From Burkholderiaceae bacterium (lineage in GTDB: Bacteria > Pseudomonadota > Gammaproteobacteria > Burkholderiales > Burkholderiaceae_E): a stretch of 5,909 nt of DNA. Below are positions 1-5,737 of this stretch, in pieces. Where the stretch lies: positions 1 through 5,909 of the forward strand of contig JAHYJF010000220.1 in NCBI GenBank assembly GCA_019428955.1, read 5' to 3'. A model generated the notes under the pieces. It had not been told where the DNA came from. It was given only the letters and a program-made list of their open reading frames with translations, and searched no databases. Position 1 is the first letter of the stretch. Each line of letters opens with the position of its first letter. The position numbers were made by a program, and so were the translations under genes.

Positions 1-1839
1 CAGATCCAGCGCACCAATGACGCGATCTCCCGGCTGGGGCTGATCTGGCGCGGGGTCTCGAACCAGCTGGCGGTGGCGGCCGCCCCGGCGCTGGAGGCGG
101 TGGCCAATGCGCTGGCCGCCGTCGCGCGCACCACCGGGCCGCTGGGGACTGCGATCAAGGCGCTTTTCGACAACATCGGTCGGCTGGCGTCCATCGCCGC
201 GACCTTTGCCACCCTCATGGCCGGGCGCTGGGTGGCGGGGCTGGCGGCGGCGGCGCTCTCGGTGCGCGGGCTGGCCACGGCACTGGTCGTGCTGCGCGGC
301 GCGCTTCTCCGCACCGGGATCGGCGCGCTGATCGTCGGTGCGGGCGAGCTGGTGTTCCAGTTCACAAGGCTGGTCGCGGGCGCGGGCGGCGTGGGCGCGG
401 CGTTCCGGCTGCTGGGTGATCTGGCCAAAGAGGTCTGGTCGCGCATGGGGCTTTCGCTCGACGCCGCGCTTGCCAACATGGCGGCAGGCTGGGAAGGGCT
501 GAAGGCGTCCGGTCTGTCAGCACTTGAGGGCACGATCACGGGTGTGGTGCGTTTCGGCGACCGGACGGCAGCGATCTTCCAGGGCGCCTATGATGCTGCC
601 GTGGCGATCTGGGGCAGTCTGCCCGGTGCCATCGGCGACTTCGCCTTCCAGGCCGCGAACGGGTTGATCTCGGGTGTCGAGACGATGCTGAACGGCGTCG
701 TCACCCGCATCAACAATTTCATCAACGGCTTGAACGCGGCGCTGGCGCTGCTGCCGGAATGGGCCACCGGTGAGGGCGGCGTGCGGATCGGCACGCTGGA
801 TCCTGTCGGGTTGGGCCGGATCGGCAACCCGTTTGAAGGGGCGGCCACCGCTGCCGGGACCGCCGCAGCCGATGCCTTTTCGGCCGCGCTGTCGCGCAGC
901 TTCCTGGACCCACCCGACCTTGGCCTTGGCGCGATGGCCGATGATGCCCGCGCCCGCGCCGATGGGTTCCGCGAGGCGGCGGGCATTCTGGCCGATGCCG
1001 CCGGTCGGCCGCTCGCCAGTTTGCAGGCGCTGCGCGATGCCATGACCGGCAGTGGGGCGGAGGCCGAAGCCGCACTGGCCGGGGCCGTTGCTGCCGCCAC
1101 TGCGCTGGGCGAGGAACTTGACGACACCGGAAATGCCGCAGGTCGCGCCGGGGCTGCTGGCCGCGCCGCCGGGACAGCGACCGCTGAGGGCGCAAAAACC
1201 GCCCTGACCGGCTGGGCCGCCGTCACCGCCACGCTGGCCGACTATGCCGCCAAGGCCCGCGATATTGGTGGCGATATCGGGAGCACGCTGGTCGGGGCCT
1301 TCCAGAGCGCCGAGAACGCGGTGGGTGAGTTTGTGAAGACCGGTAAGCTCGACTTCGGCGATCTGGTCACCTCGATGATTGCCGATCTGGCCAAGCTGGC
1401 GGCGCGACGCTTCATCCTCGGCCCCATCGCCAATGCGCTCTCCGGCGCGTTGGGCGGTGCGGGCGGTTTGTTCGCCAGCATCCTGCACGCGGGCGGCGTG
1501 GTCGGATCGCCGGGCCCCGGTCGCATGGTGCCAGCGCTGGCCTTTGCCAATGCGCCGCGCATGCACGCGGGTGGTTTTGCCGGATATGAGCCGGGCCAGA
1601 AAATGCTCCGGGGGAGCATTTTCCCGGCGATTGGCCCGGACGAGGTTCCGGCGATCCTGCAACGCGGCGAACGGGTGCTGTCGCGTCGAGAGGCGGCTGG
1701 CTTTGGCCGTGGCCAGCCCGCCGCGCCCGCCGTCAATGTCACCATCAACGCCCGCGACGCCGACAGCTTCCGGCAGTCCAGAACACAGATCGCCTCCGAC
1801 ATTGCCCGCGCGGTGTCACTCGGCCGGAGGGGCATCTGA
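1..1839 (+). CDS. Phage tail tape-measure protein, C-terminal part (5' truncated)
   Basis: The frame is open from base 1 to the TGA at 1837-1839, so this is the last 612 residues of a larger protein; the GTG at 73 is internal. Tape-measure proteins fill the tail tube lumen, fix tail length and are ejected ahead of the DNA. What is seen: the first visible residues (IWRGVSNQLAVAAAPALEAV) are typical of rhodobacteral tape measures. Codons about 62-121 form an Ala/Gly/Val/Leu-rich hydrophobic stretch that could insert in membranes. A long Ala-rich, probably helical section follows. Codons about 430-480 (AENAVGEFVKTGKLDFGDLV) match the lambda-type tape-measure C-terminal domain (TIGR01541/PF09718). 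The end carries the usual Gly-rich HAGG repeats and the conserved PDEVPAILQRGERVLSRREA segment. It sits just upstream of the DUF2460 gene, as gp11 does in GTA clusters, but is far longer than the RcGTA tape measure. An 11-bp hairpin lies within the gene at 1599-1623. Assignment is firm; total length is unknown. Confidence 0.93.
   Translation, partial: QIQRTNDAISRLGLIWRGVSNQLAVAAAPALEAVANALAAVARTTGPLGTAIKALFDNIGRLASIAATFATLMAGRWVAGLAAAALSVRGLATALVVLRGALLRTGIGALIVGAGELVFQFTRLVAGAGGVGAAFRLLGDLAKEVWSRMGLSLDAALANMAAGWEGLKASGLSALEGTITGVVRFGDRTAAIFQGAYDAAVAIWGSLPGAIGDFAFQAANGLISGVETMLNGVVTRINNFINGLNAALALLPEWATGEGGVRIGTLDPVGLGRIGNPFEGAATAAGTAAADAFSAALSRSFLDPPDLGLGAMADDARARADGFREAAGILADAAGRPLASLQALRDAMTGSGAEAEAALAGAVAAATALGEELDDTGNAAGRAGAAGRAAGTATAEGAKTALTGWAAVTATLADYAAKARDIGGDIGSTLVGAFQSAENAVGEFVKTGKLDFGDLVTSMIADLAKLAARRFILGPIANALSGALGGAGGLFASILHAGGVVGSPGPGRMVPALAFANAPRMHAGGFAGYEPGQKMLRGSIFPAIGPDEVPAILQRGERVLSRREAAGFGRGQPAAPAVNVTINARDADSFRQSRTQIASDIARAVSLGRRGI
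1599..1623. repeat. Perfect 11-bp inverted repeat inside the tape-measure gene
   Basis: The left arm GAAAATGCTCC (1599-1609) and right arm GGAGCATTTTC (1613-1623) are exact reverse complements around a GGG loop. They encode part of Q-K-M-L-R-G-S-I-F. The stem lies inside coding sequence, just before the conserved PDEVPAIL segment, where I would expect a shorter linker. It ends in a short T run, like an intrinsic terminator, but its place in the middle of a late gene argues against full termination. It may be a copy of a dispersed palindromic element; that is inference. Confidence 0.75.
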
Positions 1840-1845
1840 GTGCGA

Positions 1846-1872
1846 CCCCGCAAGTGGGAACCGGTTGCGGGG
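1846..1872 (+). repeat. Hairpin in the tape-measure/DUF2460 intergenic gap
   Basis: CCCCGCAA (1846-1853) pairs exactly with TTGCGGGG (1865-1872) across an 11-base loop. Flanking GTGC (1840-1843) and GCAC (1879-1882) could add four outer pairs across an internal loop. There is no following T tract, so a rho-independent terminator is unlikely. It could shape or stabilise the mRNA between the two tail genes. The structure is visible; its function is unknown. Confidence 0.4.
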
Positions 1873-1889
1873 ACCAGAGCACGAATAAT

Positions 1890-1895
1890 GGAGAG
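1890..1895 (+). promoter_or_regulatory. Ribosome binding site of the DUF2460 gene
   Basis: GGAGAG lies five bases before the ATG at 1901. This favours that ATG over the in-frame TTG at 1898, which would leave only two bases of spacing. Confidence 0.7.
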
Positions 1896-1900
1896 ACTTG

Positions 1901-2527
1901 ATGGCGTTTCACGAAGTGCGGTTTCCCGACAATATCAGCCGCAGGGCACGCGGCGGGCCGGAACGGCGCACGCAGGTGGTGGAACTGGCCAGCGGCGACG
2001 AGGAACGCAATGCCAGCTGGGCCAACAGCCGTCGGCGCTACGATGTGGCTTATGGCATCAGGCGCGCCGATGATCTGGCGGCGGTGGTCGCCTTCTTCGA
2101 GGCGCGTAACGGTCGCCTGAACGGGTTTCGCTTCAAGGATTGGGCGGATTACAAATCCAGCCTGCCGTCGCAGCCGCTCGCCCCAACCGATCAGCTGATC
2201 GGCACCGGCAATGGCGCGGTCACCACCTTCGCCCTTCTGAAGCACTACACCTCCGGCGCGCAAAGCTGGACCCGCGCCATCGCCAAGCCGGTGGCGGGCA
2301 GCGTGCGCGTCGCACTCGGCGGGGTCGAGCAGATGTCGGGCTGGAGCGTCGACACCACCACCGGCAGCGTCACCTTCACCACCGCCCCGGGCGCAGGCGT
2401 CCCGATCACCGCGGGCTTCGAGTTCGATGTGCCCGTTCGCTTCGACAGCGACACGCTCGACGTCACACTCGATATCGAACGGCTTGGCTCGATCACCTCC
2501 ATCCCGCTGCTGGAAATCCGGCGCTAG
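1901..2527 (+). CDS. DUF2460 distal tail protein (GTA gp12-like, TIGR02217)
   Basis: A 208-residue protein recognised as the TIGR02217/DUF2460 family. The RcGTA member (gp12) is the distal tail protein forming the ring between the tail tube and the baseplate hub. Family hallmarks seen: N-terminal FHEVRFPDNISRRARGGPER, then RRYDVAYGIRRADDL, the block FFEARNGRLNGFRFKDWADY (about residues 66-85), a Thr/Ser-rich beta section (SVDTTTGSVTFTTAPGAGVP), and the terminal FDVPVRFDSDTLDVTL followed by IPLLEIR. Full length is close to the family's usual size of about 210. The ATG at 1901 is chosen because GGAGAG is well placed; TTG at 1898 is the alternative. It begins 61 bases after the tape-measure gene and precedes a spike-base-like gene rather than the DUF2163 gene that follows it in GTA clusters. 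Confidence 0.95.
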   Translation: MAFHEVRFPDNISRRARGGPERRTQVVELASGDEERNASWANSRRRYDVAYGIRRADDLAAVVAFFEARNGRLNGFRFKDWADYKSSLPSQPLAPTDQLIGTGNGAVTTFALLKHYTSGAQSWTRAIAKPVAGSVRVALGGVEQMSGWSVDTTTGSVTFTTAPGAGVPITAGFEFDVPVRFDSDTLDVTLDIERLGSITSIPLLEIRR

Positions 2528-2565
2528 CCCCGCACGTCCCATCACCTACGCAAAAAGGAAGCCAC

Positions 2566-2829
2566 ATGCCCATCATTGACGACTGGTCAGGGGTCTTTTC
2601 CCCGATCAACGGCCCTGCCACCCACGCCGCCGAAGTTATCCCGAATGACAACAACGACCTTACCCACCTGTGTTCCGCGCTTCTCATCGGCATATCAGGC
2701 AACGTGCGGGTCGTCACACACGGCAACGAAACCGTCACCTTTATCGACGCCATCGGTATTCTGCCGATCCGTGTGCGGCGCGTATTTGCCACGGGCACCA
2801 CCGCGCTTGGCATCGTAGCCGTCTGGTAG
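2566..2829 (+). CDS. Small spike-base-like protein, Rcc01079 family
   Basis: An 87-residue protein starting at ATG 2566, preceded by AAGGAAG (2555-2561). I recognise it as resembling the 'spike base protein, RCAP_Rcc01079 family'. Shared features, from memory of the family: a short N-terminus with an acidic pair (MPIIDDWSG), a Pro-Ala-x-His-Ala segment leading into a V-I-P-N-D-N-N-D-L block, a Leu/Ile-Gly segment before VRVVTHGNETVTF, and the C-terminal ending ILPIRVRRV-FATGTTALGIVAVW. The Rcc01079 protein forms the base of RcGTA head spikes that help bind the host capsule; in RcGTA it is encoded away from the main structural cluster. Here it lies 38 bases after the DUF2460 gene and 11 bases before a regulator gene. 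It may form a head spike or a related capsid or tail decoration. Family assignment is good; the role in this phage is inferred. Confidence 0.78.
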   Translation: MPIIDDWSGVFSPINGPATHAAEVIPNDNNDLTHLCSALLIGISGNVRVVTHGNETVTFIDAIGILPIRVRRVFATGTTALGIVAVW

Positions 2830-2840
2830 AGGGGTAAAAC

Positions 2841-3512
2841 GTGTTCGCACAAATCAACAGCACGATCAAAACCGGGCAAGATATCATACGCATGCACCAA
2901 CAGGCCAAGATGCGGCGCATGGCCGAAGCGGGCTTCAACAAGACCAGTACCGCGCAAGCCCTTGGCGTTTCCCGCTCTGCTGTCACCAGATTTGCGCGCA
3001 GCACCAATGTTGTCTTTTCGCGCACGCCGGACGGGCGACCGGACCCCGCGACGGTAAAAAGGATCCTTGAGGCAACCGAGGCCAGCCTGATTGACGGCGA
3101 CGATTACCGCGAAGCCATTCAGGACATGAAGCCGGCCGCCGCCGTCGATCATCTCCTGGCGCTGCTGGAGGGCCTGATGCATCAGACCCCGGAAATGACC
3201 CTGTCACCGCTGCCCGGGTTAACCTTGACCCGGCTCGAAGCACGCCTGCTTTACCATCTCGACCGCCATGCCAGACGCGCTGTTTCCCGCGAGGCACTGA
3301 TGTTCGCCATCTACCAACTGCGGCCCGATGATCAATGGCCTGACACCAATGTCCTGAACGTCATGATCTGCAAGATCAGGCGAAAGCTGCGCAAGGCAGA
3401 TATCACACAGGTCGCCATCAAAACGATCCCCGGCGCGGGGTATCAGCTGCATGTGGCCTCTGGCGTCATGCTGCAGTGGCGACCCGCACAACCACGAGAC
3501 AACATCAGATGA
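2841..3512 (+). CDS. DNA-binding protein with N-terminal HTH and C-terminal OmpR-type winged helix
   Basis: A 223-residue protein starting at GTG 2841, with GAGGGG at 2829-2834 six bases upstream; ATG 2892 (residue 18) is a weaker alternative. Residues about 27-52 (AEAGFNKTSTAQALGVSRSA and on) look like a homeodomain-like helix-turn-helix. A linker of about 70 residues follows. Residues about 127-205 match the OmpR/PhoB winged helix (PF00486): LTRLEARLLYHL, then AVSREAL, then NVLNVMICKIRRKL as recognition helix, then IKTIPGAGYQLHV as the wing. No receiver, kinase or ligand domain is seen, so control by phosphorylation is unlikely. It begins 11 bases after the spike-base-like gene, so it is probably co-transcribed with late genes, and ends three bases from the convergent toxin gene. 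GC is lower than in neighbouring tail genes: 54 of 100 bases at 2841-2940, against 45 of 60 at 961-1020. That is consistent with separate acquisition. Target unknown; a phage or host gene regulator is inferred. Confidence 0.8.
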   Translation: MFAQINSTIKTGQDIIRMHQQAKMRRMAEAGFNKTSTAQALGVSRSAVTRFARSTNVVFSRTPDGRPDPATVKRILEATEASLIDGDDYREAIQDMKPAAAVDHLLALLEGLMHQTPEMTLSPLPGLTLTRLEARLLYHLDRHARRAVSREALMFAIYQLRPDDQWPDTNVLNVMICKIRRKLRKADITQVAIKTIPGAGYQLHVASGVMLQWRPAQPRDNIR

Positions 3513-3515
3513 AGA

Positions 3516-4040
3516 TCACCCCTCACCCAAAATCGCCTTGGCGTCCTTGATCCGCAGGAAAAGCGTCAGGGGCTCCACCGCCGTCTCGGAAAATCCCGCA
3601 TCGCGGTAAAAGGCCTTCGCGCGGTCGTTCAGCGCATGCACCAGAATGGCCGCAATGCCCACCTCATGCGCCGCCGCCGTGATCCGCAGCACCGCATCGC
3701 GCAACAGCGCCCGGCCGAGGCCATGGCCCTGTTCGGAAGCGTCAATCGCCAATCGGCCCAGCACAATGACCGGAACCGGGTCGGGCATGTTCTGCCGCAG
3801 CTTGCGCGGGCTCAGATCATGGCTGACCGATCCGGCGGCCAGCGCGTAAAAGCCGACCACCCGCAGGCCCCGGCACAGCACATAGGTCCGCGAGGCCCCC
3901 GAGGCCTGATTGGCGCGCGCCTTGCGTTTCAGCCAGCCGTCCAGCGTCGGCGCGCCGGATGCAAAACCATCGGTCAGATGATCGTCAGTCAAGGGTTCCG
4001 GCGCGCGCAAGGGCCCGTCACCCGGCGTCACTTGTCCCAT
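3516..4040 (-). CDS. GNAT acetyltransferase toxin (TacT/AtaT type)
   Basis: A 174-residue GNAT-fold protein. Known relatives (TacT, AtaT, ItaT) acetylate the amino group of aminoacyl-tRNAs and block translation. Seen: residues 91-98 (VIVLGRLA) form the core strand before the acetyl-CoA loop, which is Q104-G-H-G107-L-G109, matching the Q/R-x-x-G-x-G/A motif. Y145 in AFYRDAGF corresponds to the catalytic Tyr of TacT/AtaT. The N-terminal HLTDGFASGAPTLDGWLKRK is typical of toxin-type GNATs that follow DUF1778 genes. Length is normal for the family, and no key residue is missing, so it looks active. The ATG at 4040 overlaps the end of the antitoxin gene by 13 bases, which suggests translational coupling; no clear ribosome site of its own is seen. 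It runs opposite to the tail genes and meets the regulator gene tail to tail with only three bases between. The exact tRNA target cannot be read from the sequence. Confidence 0.93.
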   Translation of the reverse strand: MGQVTPGDGPLRAPEPLTDDHLTDGFASGAPTLDGWLKRKARANQASGASRTYVLCRGLRVVGFYALAAGSVSHDLSPRKLRQNMPDPVPVIVLGRLAIDASEQGHGLGRALLRDAVLRITAAAHEVGIAAILVHALNDRAKAFYRDAGFSETAVEPLTLFLRIKDAKAILGEG

Positions 4041-4321
4041 GGCGCGGGGGTGGCCAGCAACTTGCGCAAACGCTCATTCGAAGCGGGCGGCGCATCGAGC
4101 TGCGCCATGAAGGCGCTGAACTGCTCGGCGTCCAGCCGAAACGCCGTGCGATCCATCAGGGCATCCTCAGCGGCCTGCCGACTGGCTTCCATCATGAATT
4201 CAGAGCGGTTCTTGCCGAGGGTTGCTGCGGCACGGTCGATCAGCTCGCGGTCACGCGGGGTGACGCGAAGGTTGATCAGCGACCGGCGCTGGGCGTCGTC
4301 GTTGGGGGTCACGGCAACCAT
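4028..4321 (-). CDS. DUF1778 ribbon-helix-helix antitoxin (TacA/AtaR type)
   Basis: A 97-residue protein of the DUF1778 family. It is the antitoxin partner of the overlapping GNAT gene: it neutralises the toxin and, with it, represses its own promoter. Residues about 14-48 form the ribbon-helix-helix: strand SLINLRVTPRDRELIDRAA, then LGKNRSEFMMEAS. The C-terminal FRLDAEQFSAFMAQLDAPP, followed by LRKLL, is the conserved toxin-wrapping segment of the family. I choose ATG 4321 because AGGAG (plus-strand 4330-4334) lies eight bases upstream. The longer GTG start at 4330 would overlap that same site and is unlikely. The gene is first in a two-gene unit and overlaps the toxin by 13 bases. Its promoter carries a palindrome suited to an RHH dimer pair. 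Intact and of normal length. Confidence 0.93.
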   Translation of the reverse strand: MVAVTPNDDAQRRSLINLRVTPRDRELIDRAAATLGKNRSEFMMEASRQAAEDALMDRTAFRLDAEQFSAFMAQLDAPPASNERLRKLLATPAPWDK

Positions 4322-4329
4322 GGCACGCA

Positions 4330-4334
4330 CTCCT
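4330..4334 (-). promoter_or_regulatory. Ribosome binding site of the antitoxin gene
   Basis: On the minus strand this reads AGGAG, eight bases before ATG 4321. It decides between the ATG and the upstream GTG at 4330, which overlaps it. Confidence 0.7.
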
Positions 4335-4351
4335 GTGATGAATTGATCCCA

Positions 4352-4380
4352 TATGTAAAGACATCAGCTTTACATTTCAA
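4352..4380 (-). promoter_or_regulatory. Candidate promoter of the toxin-antitoxin operon
   Basis: On the minus strand TTGAAA (4380-4375) is a good -35. Seventeen bases later TACATA (4357-4352) is a modest -10. It points at the antitoxin gene, about 30 bases upstream of its ATG. The whole gap 4331-4400 is AT-rich for this genome (29 G/C in 70 bases). The -10 is weak by sigma-70 consensus, so the exact boxes are tentative. Confidence 0.5.
4353..4375. promoter_or_regulatory. Operator-like palindrome in the toxin-antitoxin promoter
   Basis: ATGTAAAG (4353-4360) and CTTTACAT (4368-4375) form an exact 8-bp inverted repeat with a 7-base spacer. It fills the space between the candidate -35 and -10 boxes, where a bound antitoxin or toxin-antitoxin complex would block RNA polymerase. 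Ribbon-helix-helix antitoxins typically autoregulate in this way. It also lies 25 bases before the hub gene on the other strand, so an effect on that gene is possible. Confidence 0.65.
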
Positions 4381-4399
4381 CTGCGGAACGGACGCAATC

Positions 4400-5284
4400 A
4401 TGAAAACCCTCTCTCCTGCGCTGCAGGCCCATCTCGATGAAGGCACGACCACGCTGGCCTGGTGCTGGCGGATTTCACGCAGCGATGGTGTGGCGTTGGG
4501 CTTTACCGATCATGATCGCGCGCTGACCTTTGATGGCACACAATTCGAGCCGGAAAGCGGGTTTGCCGCCTCGGAGATCCGCGCCGGATCAGACCTCGCC
4601 GTCGATGCACAGGATGCGACAGGCGTCCTGACCTCGGACCGGATCACCGAGAGCGACATCCTCGACGGGCGCTGGGACAACGCGGCGGTGGAGCTGTGGC
4701 GGGTCAACTGGGCCGACACCGGCCAGCGTGTGCTCTTGCGCCGCGGTGCTGTCGGGCAAATCCGGCGCGGGCGGATCGCCCTTGTCGCCGAGGTCCGCAG
4801 CCTGGCACATGTGTTGGGCCAGACCGTCGGGCGGACGTTTCAGGCGGGGTGCGACGCGGAACTTGGCGATGCGCGCTGCGGGATCGATCTGGAAAACGCC
4901 ATCTACAAGGGGAATGGCGTGGTCACCGAACTGCTGCGCGACCGCGCGTTCCGGGCCTCGGGGCTGGCCGGGTTTGACGCGGGCTGGTTTGCCGCCGGGA
5001 CGCTCACCTGGAGCAGCGGAGCGAACGCCGGGCGCGTCACCGAGGTGCTGGCGCACGGGCTAGAGGGCAGTATCGCCACCCTGACCCTGCTGGAAGCGCC
5101 CGTCCGCGCCATTGCCGAGGGCGACAGTTTTATCGCCCGCGCGGGCTGCGACAAGCGCATCGCCACCTGCACGGGCAAGTTCGCCAATACCGCCAACTTC
5201 CGGGGCTTCCCCAACATACCGGGGCAGGATGCCGTGCTGCGATATGCCAGCCAGGACGGTGGTCACGAAGGGAACGTGCTGTGA
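4400..5284 (+). CDS. DUF2163/BR0599 baseplate hub protein (GTA gp13-like)
   Basis: A 294-residue protein with N-terminal DUF2163 (PF09931) and C-terminal phage BR0599 domain (PF09356; family TIGR02218). The RcGTA member gp13 is the baseplate hub, related in role to lambda gpL. Seen: MKTLSPALQAHLDEGTTTLA with WCWRI, then LGFTDHDRAL (residues 33-42), then the SGFAASEIRAG section. Late in the protein come two cysteine pairs: C151 and C160 in AGCDAELGDARCG, and C250 and C257 in AGCDKRIATCTGKF, before NFRGFPNIPGQDAVL. Four such cysteines fit the [4Fe-4S] site described for lambda gpL and, as I recall, the GTA hub. The frame is open far upstream, but ATG 4400 gives the family's usual N-terminus and starts just after the toxin-antitoxin promoter. 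Its ribosome site (GGA at 4390) is weak. Its stop overlaps the peptidase start as GTGA. Confidence 0.94.
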   Translation: MKTLSPALQAHLDEGTTTLAWCWRISRSDGVALGFTDHDRALTFDGTQFEPESGFAASEIRAGSDLAVDAQDATGVLTSDRITESDILDGRWDNAAVELWRVNWADTGQRVLLRRGAVGQIRRGRIALVAEVRSLAHVLGQTVGRTFQAGCDAELGDARCGIDLENAIYKGNGVVTELLRDRAFRASGLAGFDAGWFAAGTLTWSSGANAGRVTEVLAHGLEGSIATLTLLEAPVRAIAEGDSFIARAGCDKRIATCTGKFANTANFRGFPNIPGQDAVLRYASQDGGHEGNVL

Positions 5285-5727
5285 AGCGCCTCGCGACTGT
5301 GGCCGATCCCGCCCTCGTTGTCGCCACCGCGCGCATGTGGCTCGGCACACCCTATCACGATCAGGCCAGTCTGCGCGGGGTTGGCTGCGATTGCCTCGGC
5401 CTCGCACGCGGCGTCTGGCGCGAGGTTGTCGGCAATGAGCCATTCCCGATCCCACCCTACAGCCGGGACTGGGGCGAGACCGGGCCACGCGAGGTGCTGG
5501 CCGACGGTGCGCGCGCGATGATGCCGGAAATCACCCCTGACGAGGCCGGTCCCGGCGCGCTGGTCCTGTTCCGCATGGCTCCCCGCGCCATCGCCAAGCA
5601 TGTCGGGATCCTGACCGGACCCCAAAGCTTCATCCACGCCTATGAGCGGCTGGGCGTCGTCGAGCAAACCCTGACCGCAACATGGCGACAGCGCATCGCC
5701 TTCGCTTTTCTGTTCCCCAGAGATTGA
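5281..5727 (+). CDS. NlpC/P60 tail cell-wall peptidase (GTA gp14-like)
   Basis: A 148-residue NlpC/P60 cysteine peptidase, expected to cut peptide bonds of peptidoglycan during genome entry and thought to sit at the tail tip. The catalytic set is visible: C38 in GCDCLGL (the DCxG motif), H107 in AKHVGIL, and H119 in SFIHAYE as the third polar residue. WLGTPYHDQASLRGVGCDCL at residues 20-39 is typical of the phage family (TIGR02219). No signal peptide is seen, as expected for a virion part. The GTG start at 5281 shares four bases with the hub stop (GTGA) and has AAGGGA seven bases upstream at 5268-5273, which indicates coupled translation. The next gene follows after ten bases. Length is normal and the enzyme looks intact. 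Confidence 0.94.
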   Translation: MKRLATVADPALVVATARMWLGTPYHDQASLRGVGCDCLGLARGVWREVVGNEPFPIPPYSRDWGETGPREVLADGARAMMPEITPDEAGPGALVLFRMAPRAIAKHVGILTGPQSFIHAYERLGVVEQTLTATWRQRIAFAFLFPRD

Positions 5728-5737
5728 GACCCCACAA

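Noticed and set aside
517..1662. Long minus-strand open frame (381 codons) opposite the tape-measure gene
   Set aside because: A high-GC antisense shadow. Its translation is rich in Arg/Gly/Gln without a recognisable domain, and the plus frame has clear family motifs.
1745..2545. Minus-strand open frame of 266 codons across the DUF2460 gene
   Set aside because: It overlaps two well-supported plus-strand genes and shows no domain or ribosome site.
2140..2565. Upstream in-frame extension of the spike-base-like protein
   Set aside because: It overlaps the DUF2460 gene in another frame and is Arg/His-rich shadow sequence. ATG 2566 has a good ribosome site and fits the family length.
3500..3530. 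Bidirectional terminator between the convergent regulator and toxin genes
   Set aside because: No stem with a T run is visible; the gap is only three bases.
3636..4346. Plus-strand open frame of 236 codons across the toxin-antitoxin genes
   Set aside because: It is antisense to two recognised proteins, and its product is low-complexity without family features.
4343..4371. Plus-strand promoter for the hub gene (TTGATC at 4343-4348)
   Set aside because: No acceptable -10 lies at 16-18 bases; the nearest AT-rich hexamer (TACATT at 4371) is 22 bases away.
3959..4399. Upstream in-frame extension of the DUF2163 hub protein
   Set aside because: The frame stays open, but the extra residues are antisense to the toxin-antitoxin genes. 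ATG 4400 gives the family's normal N-terminus.
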